A stretch of 6,731 bases of DNA from Acidobacteriaceae bacterium (GTDB lineage: Bacteria; Acidobacteriota; Terriglobia; Terriglobales; Acidobacteriaceae), in contig JASHTU010000415.1 of the NCBI GenBank assembly GCA_030040395.1, forward strand, positions 1 to 6,731. The letters run 5' to 3'. Positions 1 through 6,412 of the stretch are shown piece by piece. Each line of letters starts with the position of its first letter. The first letter of the stretch is position 1. Under the pieces are notes generated by a model, which worked only from the letters and a program-made list of their open reading frames with translations, ran no database searches and was not told the origin of the DNA. A program made the position numbers and the translations under genes.

Positions 1-807
1 CTCCACCTGCCGCACCACGTACTCGCGTTCATAGCGGAGCACGTTGTCCTTGGCCGAAACTGCCGAGTGATAGCTGGCGAACCCCACATCCACGTTCACC
101 GGGTCTGGCGTCTCGTCCACCACGTATCCTGGCGGGAGCGTAATCTCGAAGCTGTCGCGCCAGCGGCCAGGGTGTCCAACTTCAATGGGGAATGTGCGCT
201 TCCCGCATTCCGCTGCATCGGGAACGGCGCGCGTGTCGCTGCCCAACACCCGGGCGCGCAGCAAGATCAGCGGCCCGGCGGAGTGCGCATAATTGGTGTC
301 GCTCAGGTGCAGTTCCAGGTCGAGCGGCTTGTCCAGGTCGCTTGTTCCTTTGAATGCATAGCCCTTGAACGCCAGCCCGGGAAGGTCGGCGCCGAGCGAC
401 ATCTCCAGCCGGTCGTGTACATCCTTGGCGTCGCTTTGCCGAATCATGGAGCGCTCGCGGGCCGCATCGTCACCGGTAAAAACGTCCGTCACGTCGCCAG
501 CCAACGATCCATCGGCCGCAAGCACAAACGAGCCTTGACGCTCCACTCCGGCTGCATCCGGCGGCAGCACGGGCATTTCGATCACCTGGCTGTTCTCGCC
601 ATCGGCCAGATTCCCGTAAGCGCCTTGCAATTGCGCCCGGATCAGCCCCACCGGCGTCTCTTCGTCCGTGGGATCGAAAATCAGCAGCGTCTTGCCATCG
701 GCGGTTTTCACCCGCGACCTCAGCCGGGGATCATTCTCTTCGGCCGGCAACTCGATCGCCGTGATCATGTGGTCGCCGATCAGCGAAGGAGCGGCGGGAT
801 CGATCAC
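1..807 (-). CDS. C-terminal part of a DUF3857/transglutaminase-like protein, out of frame with the upstream half; runs off the left edge
   Basis: On the minus strand a frame starting VIDPAAPSLIGDHMITAIEL stays open for 269 codons to base 1. Seen: the His part of a transglutaminase-like core (DHMIT, about residues 12-16), the Asp part with a family-typical stretch (FDPTDEETPVG then LIRAQLQGAYG, about 44-65), and a C-terminal beta domain with DSFEITLPPGYVVDETPDPV (about 218-237). The carboxyl end lies beyond the window. It has no signal peptide of its own. Its frame differs from that of the upstream half (codons begin at 807, 804 and so on, versus 809, 806), and roughly a dozen residues normally found between the RAAG helix and the VxDP segment are absent. 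A GTG at 807 overlaps the upstream TGA (GTGA), and an ATG lies at 768, so reinitiation is conceivable, but a protein starting here would be half a domain without export signal. Most likely the downstream fragment of a disrupted or fused gene. Confidence 0.75.
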   Translation of the reverse strand, partial: MIDPAAPSLIGDHMITAIELPAEENDPRLRSRVKTADGKTLLIFDPTDEETPVGLIRAQLQGAYGNLADGENSQVIEMPVLPPDAAGVERQGSFVLAADGSLAGDVTDVFTGDDAARERSMIRQSDAKDVHDRLEMSLGADLPGLAFKGYAFKGTSDLDKPLDLELHLSDTNYAHSAGPLILLRARVLGSDTRAVPDAAECGKRTFPIEVGHPGRWRDSFEITLPPGYVVDETPDPVNVDVGFASYHSAVSAKDNVLRYEREYVVRQVE

Positions 808-1898
808 CCCGCGGCGCGCAGCATGGCCAGGTAAAGCAGGGCGATGTCTTCGCTCGATCCGCTCTTCTGCGTCCAGGTGTCCTCGGCCCGCTTGGCCATC
901 CTCAGCTTCAGTTGCTTCAGCTCCGAGGCGCTTTTCTGCCGCGAGAAGTCAGTGTTATCGAGCGCCTCGACCGCCGTATAGAGTTTCTGCGCCTTCACCT
1001 CTTCGGCGTCGCCGGGCGCAGTCAGGCCCGCAACCGCCGCACGAATCGCCTTGCTCGGCTCGGCAAAATGGTCCACGTCCTTCGACCACCTCTTCGCCTC
1101 TGCCGCCCAGAAATCGCCCTCATTGGCCGCGGCTTTGTAATAAAAGGTCACCTTGTAGAGATAGTCCCGGATCGGCGGCATCCATTCTTCATCCGGAATC
1201 GCCGGAATATCGGTAACCTCCAGGCTGAATCGGCCCATCGCGTCCTGGTTCAGCTTCTGTCCATTCGGCAGCCTCACCCACCACATGAGGGTGTTCAGCA
1301 CATCTCCCCGATCGTTGACCAGGTAGTGGCTGGTGACATTCTGCGAGCCGCTCAGGAATCCTTTGAACGGCGTAAAGGCGTAATGCGCGTGGTGGACAAA
1401 GTAGGGCCGTTGAATTTCCCACGTCGGCGACGAAACGTGATCGTCCGGATAATCCAGCAAATAGCGGTATTCCAGAATGCTCCCCACCTCCACGCTGGGC
1501 AGCGTAAATACCTTGCGCACGTGCCGCATGTCTCCGGATTTTGACACCAGAAGATCTTCCGGCTTGCCTTCGAGCGGTATCACCGTCCCGTCCGGGTGGA
1601 TCGTCCGCGCCTGGATGTCCGTGACCTTGAAGTTGCCCCCGTAGGGGACCTCCACCGTGGCCAGTTCCTTGCCCTTTTCGGTCAGCACCTTGATCCGCGC
1701 GTAATCGCTCTGGTTGTGCATCAGGTCGTCGGCGGTCTCCTCAATGTCGAGATACACCGCCGCCGCTCCCGGAGCCTTGGGGTCGGAGGTTATTTTGAGT
1801 TCGTCTTGAGATGGCGGCCGGAATTGCGCCTCGATCAGAACCGGAACAGACGCGACAACAAGCAGAACTGCGCTGCGCAGAACTACAGCGATTCGCAT
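804..1898 (-). CDS. DUF3857 / transglutaminase-like exported protein, N-terminal part (broken gene)
   Basis: The reading frame gives 364 residues before a TGA at 806-804. Seen: a Sec-type signal peptide (about residues 1-24, MRIAVVLRSA then a hydrophobic run, cleavage likely after LIEA), a beta-rich DUF3857 region (about 45-230, including DIQARTIHPDGTVIPLEGK and VGSILEYRYLLDYPD), a linker with IPAIPDEEWMPP, and the start of a transglutaminase-like domain (about 295-364) ending in SGSSEDIALLYLAMLRAAG. The first ATG of the longer open frame lies at 2051, but the ATG at 1898 is preferred because an AAAAGGA Shine-Dalgarno sits 5 bases upstream (1904-1910) and the signal peptide begins there. Family members usually continue with the His and Asp part of the domain and a C-terminal beta domain, so this product is truncated; the missing type of sequence follows in another frame. 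The usual catalytic Cys position reads Ser (GSSED), so enzymatic activity is doubtful even if intact. Likely periplasmic; cellular role unknown. Confidence 0.85.
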   Translation of the reverse strand: MRIAVVLRSAVLLVVASVPVLIEAQFRPPSQDELKITSDPKAPGAAAVYLDIEETADDLMHNQSDYARIKVLTEKGKELATVEVPYGGNFKVTDIQARTIHPDGTVIPLEGKPEDLLVSKSGDMRHVRKVFTLPSVEVGSILEYRYLLDYPDDHVSSPTWEIQRPYFVHHAHYAFTPFKGFLSGSQNVTSHYLVNDRGDVLNTLMWWVRLPNGQKLNQDAMGRFSLEVTDIPAIPDEEWMPPIRDYLYKVTFYYKAAANEGDFWAAEAKRWSKDVDHFAEPSKAIRAAVAGLTAPGDAEEVKAQKLYTAVEALDNTDFSRQKSASELKQLKLRMAKRAEDTWTQKSGSSEDIALLYLAMLRAAG

Positions 1899-1903
1899 AA
1901 GGG

Positions 1904-1910
1904 TCCTTTT
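1904..1910 (-). promoter_or_regulatory. Ribosome binding site of the DUF3857 gene
   Basis: The minus strand reads AAAAGGA, then CCCTT, then ATG at 1898. The 5-base spacing and good purine match decide the start at 1898 over the in-frame ATG at 2051. Confidence 0.6.
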
Positions 1911-1923
1911 GGGGGAACACCGA

Positions 1924-1973
1924 AGTGTACCGCGGAAACCCTTGACTTGTTTTGATTTTTTTCGCTTTTTTTT
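1924..1973 (-). promoter_or_regulatory. Candidate promoter with UP-like A-tracts upstream of the DUF3857 gene
   Basis: On the minus strand a TACACT hexamer (1924-1929) could be a -10 box, placing a transcription start near 1917 and a leader of about 20 bases that just contains the ribosome binding site. Three A-tracts lie upstream (8 A at 1966-1973, 7 A at 1956-1962, 4 A at 1950-1953), where an RNA polymerase UP element would sit. The -35 position reads AAACAA, a poor match, so the call rests on the A-tracts and spacing. If real, the DUF3857 gene can be transcribed independently of maf. Confidence 0.3.
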
Positions 1974-2011
1974 CCAGGCTCCCGAGGCGCCAGGCCCACA
2001 TGGCGCGTCCT

Positions 2012-2620
2012 TTAAGCGGCCGTAATCCCCGCCCCCTCCAGCAGCGAGCACACCAGCGCCAGCGGCAACCCCACCACGTTGAAATAACAGCCCTCTACGC
2101 GCGGAATCCAGCGCGCCGCCCGCCCCTGGATGGCGTACGCCCCGGCCTTGTCCATGGGTTCGCCGCCGGCCACATAGGCGGCAATCTCCTCGTCTCGCAA
2201 GGTGAGAAACCGCACCCCCGTCGCCTCTGCCGCCACCTCCACCCGCTCCTCTGTCATCAGCGCCACTCCGGTGATTACCCGGTGCGTGCGTCCCGAGAGC
2301 AGGCGCAGCATCCGCGCCGCGTCGGCCGCGTCCTCCGGTTTGCCCAGGATCTGCTTGTCCAGAGTCACCGTTGTGTCCGCGCCCAGCACCGCAAGCCGGC
2401 CCTCGTCGCTGTCCATCCCGCGCCCATTCGTTGCCGCCGTCAGCTCGCGAAACACCGCCTCCGCCTTCTCGCGCGCCAGCCGCACCACATATGCGATCGG
2501 GTCTTCGCCCGCCAGCGGTTCCTCCGGGATTTGCGCAGGATGCACCTTAAAGACATACCCAACCTGGGCAAGCAACTCGCGGCGGCGAGGGGAGGCGGAG
2601 GCAAGAACCAGCATATCCAT
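2012..2620 (-). CDS. maf: Maf-family nucleoside triphosphate pyrophosphatase, YhdE type (dTTP/UTP)
   Basis: This is a complete 202-residue protein of normal length for the family. Maf proteins hydrolyse non-canonical or excess nucleoside triphosphates to monophosphate and pyrophosphate in the cytoplasm. Seen, in order: SASPRRRELL (8-17), the substrate loop; EDPIAYVVRLAREKAE (39-54); GADTTV (80-85), with the catalytic Asp82; GKP (93-95); SGRTHRVITGVAL (109-121); EPMDKAGAYAIQG (154-166); and GCYFNVVGLPL (177-187). The SPR (not SPW), GADT and AYAIQG residues match the E. coli YhdE branch, known for dTTP and UTP, rather than the YceF branch that prefers m7GTP; the substrate is therefore inferred by family. 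A short insertion (about 62-74, with NGRGMDSDEG) is longer than in YhdE. The ATG at 2620 is used; a second ATG at 2614 is equally possible and neither has a convincing Shine-Dalgarno. The gene is divergent from the gene at 2767, and 113 bases separate its stop from the DUF3857 start. Confidence 0.93.
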   Translation of the reverse strand: MDMLVLASASPRRRELLAQVGYVFKVHPAQIPEEPLAGEDPIAYVVRLAREKAEAVFRELTAATNGRGMDSDEGRLAVLGADTTVTLDKQILGKPEDAADAARMLRLLSGRTHRVITGVALMTEERVEVAAEATGVRFLTLRDEEIAAYVAGGEPMDKAGAYAIQGRAARWIPRVEGCYFNVVGLPLALVCSLLEGAGITAA

Positions 2621-2656
2621 CAGAATATTGGAACCACCCCAACGCGCCGGCTACCC

Positions 2657-2688
2657 GCCGACTTGCTGAACTGCCGACTTGCTGACCT
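2657..2688. repeat. 16-bp tandem duplication in the divergent intergenic region
   Basis: Two adjacent 16-base units, GCCGACTTGCTGAACT (2657-2672) and GCCGACTTGCTGACCT (2673-2688), differ at one base. They lie between the divergent maf and membrane-protein genes. Confidence 0.85.
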
Positions 2689-2725
2689 GCCCACATTCCG
2701 GGCAATCTCCCTATAGACTGGAAAA

Positions 2726-2752
2726 GGGCCTTCGCCGAAGTTGGGAAGGCCC
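2726..2752 (+). other. Hairpin in the leader of the membrane-protein gene
   Basis: GGGCCTT (2726-2732) can pair with AAGGCCC (2746-2752) across a 13-base loop. It lies 14 bases upstream of the ATG at 2767. The right arm could instead pair locally in GGCCCCGGGCC (2748-2758). A TATAGA at 2712-2717 just upstream resembles a -10 box but has no matching -35. A role in controlling the leader is possible but unproven. Confidence 0.35.
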
Positions 2753-2766
2753 CGGGCCAGGGCGCG

Positions 2767-3585
2767 ATGCACTTTCAACTTTCTACCGACCAGGTTCTTT
2801 GGACGCTGACCTTTGCGGCTCTGCTCGTCTTGCTCGTGGTGCTGTTGGGGCGCGACCGGGCGCGGCGTTTTCCCCTCTTCATGGCCAGCATCGCGGTCAT
2901 GACGCTTCGCCTGCTCGTCACCCGGCTCCTTTTCAACCGCATCAAGCCTCTGGTCCTGAGCGGGATTCTTCTCACCCTCGCCGACCTGGCCGCCCTCGCT
3001 GCCTTGCTTGTCATCGTGGAAATGGCGCGAACCGCCTTTGCCAAGGCCCCACGCTGGACCGGGCTCGGCGTCACCCTGGCGGCGCTGGCAGTCAGCGGTG
3101 CGGCGCTGGCCTTCTGGGGCCCGTGGCCTTCCTGGGCCACGCTCTCCGCGTCCTCCACTTTGGCCACGCTGCGCCGCATGCAGATGGCTGCGGATAAGGG
3201 CGACCTGCTCGCCGGCATGTTGGCCGTCGAACTGGCCGTTCTGGTAGTTGTCTTCGGGCGCCGCTTTCACGCCGGCTGGCGGAGCCACGTGCAGCGCATC
3301 GTTGTGGGCCTTGCCGTCGCGGCCGTGGCGCAATTGGCGGTACGGGGCGTCTGGCAGGCCATCACCCTCAAAGCCGTCGTGCACAGCCGCGCCCAGTACG
3401 ACCGCCTCATGACCCTCCGCGACCGGATGTATTCGGCCAGCGACATCGTCTACTTAGGCGTCATCATCTGGTGGATCGTCTGCCTGTGGATCGACGAACC
3501 TGGTTCGACCTCTGACGCACACACCGACACCTCCCGCGCCCCGGCGGCTGAGCCCGAAAAAGCCCCCCGCGCCGCCGGCGTGTGA
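2767..3585 (+). CDS. Polytopic membrane protein with seven predicted segments, function unknown
   Basis: I do not recognise a named family. The 272-residue protein shows seven hydrophobic segments, at about 10-28, 36-56, 62-84, 99-117, 147-164, 177-197 and 225-243. Basic loops (GRDRARRF at 28-35 and GRRFHAGWRSHVQR at 164-177) and the positive-inside rule suggest the N-terminus outside and the C-terminus in the cytoplasm. The last 30 residues are a low-complexity Pro/Ala/Glu tail (APAAEPEKAPRAAGV). A polar stretch between segments 6 and 7 (VVHSRAQYDRLMTLRDRMYSASD) is the most distinctive soluble part. No catalytic or transport motif is visible. The ATG at 2767 has a weak AGGG 4 bases upstream, and the hydrophobic profile begins right after it. 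Long open frames on both strands overlap here, but only the plus frame has a coherent membrane-protein composition. It is divergent from maf and convergent with the permease gene. Confidence 0.8.
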   Translation: MHFQLSTDQVLWTLTFAALLVLLVVLLGRDRARRFPLFMASIAVMTLRLLVTRLLFNRIKPLVLSGILLTLADLAALAALLVIVEMARTAFAKAPRWTGLGVTLAALAVSGAALAFWGPWPSWATLSASSTLATLRRMQMAADKGDLLAGMLAVELAVLVVVFGRRFHAGWRSHVQRIVVGLAVAAVAQLAVRGVWQAITLKAVVHSRAQYDRLMTLRDRMYSASDIVYLGVIIWWIVCLWIDEPGSTSDAHTDTSRAPAAEPEKAPRAAGV

Positions 3586-3720
3586 GCCTCGGGCCTGCCT
3601 GCGCTGCCGCCTCGCCATGCGGATCCGGCCCTCGGCCCCGGGGCGCCGTCGGAAATCGGCGGCAATGGAAAGGACTACGGTATTTTCGATTCCACTCTTT
3701 ACAGGAACCGGGAAGCCGAC

Positions 3721-3745
3721 TGGCGCTTTCCTTAAGGAAACGCCA
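3721..3745. terminator. Hairpin between convergent genes, candidate bidirectional terminator
   Basis: TGGCG (3721-3725) pairs with CGCCA (3741-3745), and TTTCC (3727-3731) pairs with GGAAA (3736-3740), leaving one bulged C at 3726 and a four-base TTAA loop. It sits 43 bases past the permease stop and 135 bases past the membrane-protein stop, the position expected for a shared 3' end. Neither strand has a T-run after the stem, so it is not a classical intrinsic terminator; it could be an RNA 3'-end stabiliser or Rho-assisted site. I see nothing else assignable in the 3586-3788 gap. Confidence 0.45.
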
Positions 3746-3788
3746 CCTTGCACGATACCACGATAGCGGGATTTGAATCGAAAACGCT

Positions 3789-6254
3789 CTATTCAGTCCT
3801 TAACGCGGTCATCGGCTCAACGCGCGAGCTTCGCCATGCAGGGATGAGAGCTGCGGTTGTCGTTACGGCTCCGAGGATTGAAATAGCGAGCAGAAGCGTC
3901 TCCACATCGACTGCGCGCACACCGAAGAGCATCCCGGCAAGCAGCCGCCCGACCATCGCCGAAGCAAGCACACCGGCAGCCGCGCCAATCAGCGTCAGCC
4001 GAATCCCTTGCCACACCACCAGTCCCACAATGCTCTTCCGCGTGGCGCCAAGCGCCATCCGTATCCCCACCTCGCGAATCCGGCTGGCCGCAACAAACGC
4101 AATCAGCCCGTAAACACCGAACGCCGAAAGCAGCAGCGCCGCTCCACCAAAAAACGTCAACACGGTAAACAGAAAACGCCGCACCGCAACCGTGTCGCCA
4201 ATCAGCTGCGGCATCGACTGCACAAAGAACACGCCCTGGCTCACATCCACGCTCGCCACCGCGTGCTTGATCAATCGCGCTGCCTCCCGCGTCGAAACTC
4301 GACTCTTCACCACCACAAAATTCAGGTATCCCGTGGATTGGCCGATGGGGACGAATACTGTCGGTCGGGCAGCCCTATCCAGCGAGATATTGTTCATCGG
4401 CGCCAGCACTCCCACTACCCGCCGCCACACCGGCTTGGCCGGATCGTCAACATTGATCAGTTGCCCAATCGGGTTCTTATCCGGCCACAACGCTCTCGCC
4501 AATTCTTCGTCGATCACCGCCACCTTCGGCGTATCGCTCCCATCCGTCTCGACGAGCAATCGCCCGCGAATGAGCCGCACTCCCATCGCTTCAAGATAGC
4601 CGGAAGAGACAGCGTTAAAATCCGCGTCGATCCCCGCATTGCTGCCGTTGCTCGCCAGGCCGGTCGATTGCGCCTTCACGCCGTCGTATTGCCCTACAAA
4701 GGGGAACCCCGTCGAGATGCCCGCCAGTTCGACGCCAGGCGTGCTCCTCAGCCGATCCAGCACTTTGCTGAAGAACACCTGCTGGGGCTCAAAATGCGCG
4801 GGTGGCAGCACTGTGACCGCGTAAAACACATGGTCCGCGCGATACCCCATGTCCATCGACAAAAGATTCACCAGCGTGCGCAGCATCAATCCGGCCGCGC
4901 TCAGCAGCACCACCGCAACCGCCACCTGCCCCACAACCAGCGAGTTCCGTAACCTCGTCCTCGGCCGCCCCATGCTGCTGCGCGAAGCCTCAGACAATAC
5001 CTCTCTTGGCGAACGCCCCAGAACCTGGAGAGCATTCAGTCCGCCGATCAGCACACCGCACCCAATGGCGAGCGGCGCCGCGAAAATCGTCGCGCTGAAG
5101 TCGATGCTCGTATTTGCCAGGCGCGGCACATCGATGGGCGCCAGGTGCAGCAGTAATTTCAAGCTTGCCTCCGCAACGGGCGCGCCCAGCACGCATCCGC
5201 AACAGCACAACAGAATGCCCTCGAGCAGCGGAATTCGCGCCACTTGCCAGCCACTGCCGCCCAATGCCATGCGAATGGCCAGTTCGCCGCTTCGCGCCGC
5301 CCCGCGCGCCAGCAGCAGACCTGCGACATTTGTGCAGGCCAGAAGCAGAATCAAACCCGTAGCCGCCAGCAGCGCAAGCAACGGCCCGTCCAGTTGTCTC
5401 ACCGTCTGCTGACGCAGAGAAAATACTCGCGCGCTCAGGTCCCGATTCGTGTTGGGATACTCCCGCTGCAACAACTCACACGCATTTTCGAGCTCTGCCT
5501 GGGCCTCGCCGAGCGTAACGCCGGGCTTGAGCTTCACGATGACGCCGGCATTCGGCGCGCCATGCTGTTGCTTGGCAAGATCGAAAGCCAGCGGCGTCCA
5601 AAATTGCATCTGGTCCGTTGGCAATCGCGCGGTGGTCCCCAGCTTCAGCGGAAAATTGAAGCCTTTGGGCATCACCCCGACAACCTCATACCCTTCGTTG
5701 TCGAGATGAATCGTCTTCCCGATAATTCCCGTAGCCGCGCCGAAGCGCCGCCGCCACAAATCATCGCTGAGGAGGACGACATGCGTACTTCCCGGCAGAT
5801 TGTGCTCGCCTGAAAACCAATTCCCCCGTTCCGGACGCACCCCGAGCATCGGCAACAGGTTGGCGGTTATGCGCAGGCCGTAAACCGATTCCGCGTCGCC
5901 GTTCCCAGTGAGGTTGCGCAGGTCGTAGCGGTACATTGCCACGTCCTGAAGGGCCGGCACCGTCGTCTTCCAATCGATCGCATCCCCCAGCGGAACACTC
6001 CAGCCGTTCTGGTCGCCCGTCTTCGGCCACCAGCTCACGATCTGCGCCAGCCGCCCGGGATCACGGAATGGCAAAGGGCTCAGCAGCACGTTGCGCACAA
6101 TGCTGAAAATCGCAACGCTGACGCCGAAACCCGCAGCCAGCATCAAAACCACGGTTGCGGCGAAGGCGCGCGCCCTGTGGATCTGGCGCCACGCCTGCCG
6201 CAGATCACCTCCAATCGATTCCATTGAGATCAGGTAAGTAGCCTCGTTGTGCAT
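3789..6254 (-). CDS. FtsX/MacB-type ABC transporter permease, acidobacterial duplicated orphan permease (ADOP) type
   Basis: This is a complete 821-residue inner-membrane protein, a usual length for ADOP permeases. Two FtsX/MacB modules lie in tandem. Module 1 has a membrane segment at about 31-55, a periplasmic MacB-like domain (about 60-285, with VYGLRITANLLPMLGVRPERG and VVLLSDDLWRRRFG), then segments at about 291-316, 342-360 and 387-410. Module 2 has a segment at about 436-457, a second periplasmic domain (about 470-690, with VSSGYLEAMGVRLIRGR), then segments at about 697-721, 747-771 and 782-804. The coupling motif occurs twice: GELAIRMALGGSGWQV (323-338) and REVGIRMALGATRKSI (727-742). 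The C-terminus SSRVEPMTALRTE is family-typical, so the gene looks intact. The ATG at 6254 is chosen because AGGAG lies 11 bases upstream; Met11 (6224) has no such site. No ATPase is encoded in the window. Related MacB systems act as efflux or mechanotransmission machines; the substrate here is unknown. Confidence 0.93.
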   Translation of the reverse strand: MHNEATYLISMESIGGDLRQAWRQIHRARAFAATVVLMLAAGFGVSVAIFSIVRNVLLSPLPFRDPGRLAQIVSWWPKTGDQNGWSVPLGDAIDWKTTVPALQDVAMYRYDLRNLTGNGDAESVYGLRITANLLPMLGVRPERGNWFSGEHNLPGSTHVVLLSDDLWRRRFGAATGIIGKTIHLDNEGYEVVGVMPKGFNFPLKLGTTARLPTDQMQFWTPLAFDLAKQQHGAPNAGVIVKLKPGVTLGEAQAELENACELLQREYPNTNRDLSARVFSLRQQTVRQLDGPLLALLAATGLILLLACTNVAGLLLARGAARSGELAIRMALGGSGWQVARIPLLEGILLCCCGCVLGAPVAEASLKLLLHLAPIDVPRLANTSIDFSATIFAAPLAIGCGVLIGGLNALQVLGRSPREVLSEASRSSMGRPRTRLRNSLVVGQVAVAVVLLSAAGLMLRTLVNLLSMDMGYRADHVFYAVTVLPPAHFEPQQVFFSKVLDRLRSTPGVELAGISTGFPFVGQYDGVKAQSTGLASNGSNAGIDADFNAVSSGYLEAMGVRLIRGRLLVETDGSDTPKVAVIDEELARALWPDKNPIGQLINVDDPAKPVWRRVVGVLAPMNNISLDRAARPTVFVPIGQSTGYLNFVVVKSRVSTREAARLIKHAVASVDVSQGVFFVQSMPQLIGDTVAVRRFLFTVLTFFGGAALLLSAFGVYGLIAFVAASRIREVGIRMALGATRKSIVGLVVWQGIRLTLIGAAAGVLASAMVGRLLAGMLFGVRAVDVETLLLAISILGAVTTTAALIPAWRSSRVEPMTALRTE

Positions 6255-6265
6255 CTTCAGCCGCG

Positions 6266-6270
6266 CTCCT
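6266..6270 (-). promoter_or_regulatory. Ribosome binding site of the permease gene
   Basis: AGGAG on the minus strand lies 11 bases before the ATG at 6254. The spacing is rather long, but it is the only good match near either candidate start and favours Met1 over Met11. Confidence 0.45.
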
Positions 6271-6305
6271 ACGCAGGCTGTGCCGGACGTATGTGGGCGA
6301 GCTGA

Positions 6306-6362
6306 CTCGTTAGCTGGCCGTGAGATGAATCCATGATGCTATTTGCACAGACGGCCAACGAG
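6306..6362. repeat. Interrupted inverted repeat upstream of the permease gene
   Basis: The left arm is CTCGTT (6306-6311) plus GGCCGT (6316-6321), separated by an extra AGCT. The right arm ACGGCCAACGAG (6351-6362) is the exact complement of the left arm without AGCT. The result is 12 base pairs with a four-base bulge and a 29-base loop. It starts about 50 bases upstream of the ATG, so it could be a structured leader RNA or a protein-binding site. Confidence 0.7.
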
Positions 6363-6382
6363 AAGAAACGGTTGTGAGAATG

Positions 6383-6412
6383 CGACAAGGCCAGCGGTGA
6401 CAAAGCCAGCGG
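6383..6412. repeat. 15-bp tandem repeat in the permease leader
   Basis: CGACAAGGCCAGCGG (6383-6397) is followed directly by TGACAAAGCCAGCGG (6398-6412), with two mismatches. It lies outside any supported gene. Confidence 0.8.

Noticed and set aside
67..834. A 255-codon open frame on the plus strand opposite the DUF3857 C-terminal half
   Set aside because: Its composition (rich in Arg, His, Gln, Pro) is that of an antisense shadow, while the minus strand encodes recognisable family motifs throughout.
1941..1975. A TTGACT plus T-rich run on the plus strand, as a promoter or terminator
   Set aside because: No -10 match at a suitable distance, no stem before the T-runs, and no plus-strand gene starts nearby.
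2620..3384. A 254-codon minus-strand open frame ending exactly at the maf start
   Set aside because: It is antisense to the membrane-protein gene and gives a low-complexity charged sequence (many Gln, Gly, Arg, Glu) with no domain; the plus frame has clear membrane segments.
3758..3777. A tRNA 3'-end look-alike on the minus strand (TTCAAAT, CCCGC, TATCGTG, G), as in a relic attachment site
   Set aside because: The matching 5' T-stem strand is absent (the bases before the loop do not pair with CCCGC), no anticodon or D arm lies upstream, and no CCA or integrase is nearby. Probably chance.
4008..4952. A 314-codon plus-strand open frame inside the permease gene
   Set aside because: It is an Arg/His-rich shadow of the minus-strand permease, which is intact from end to end.
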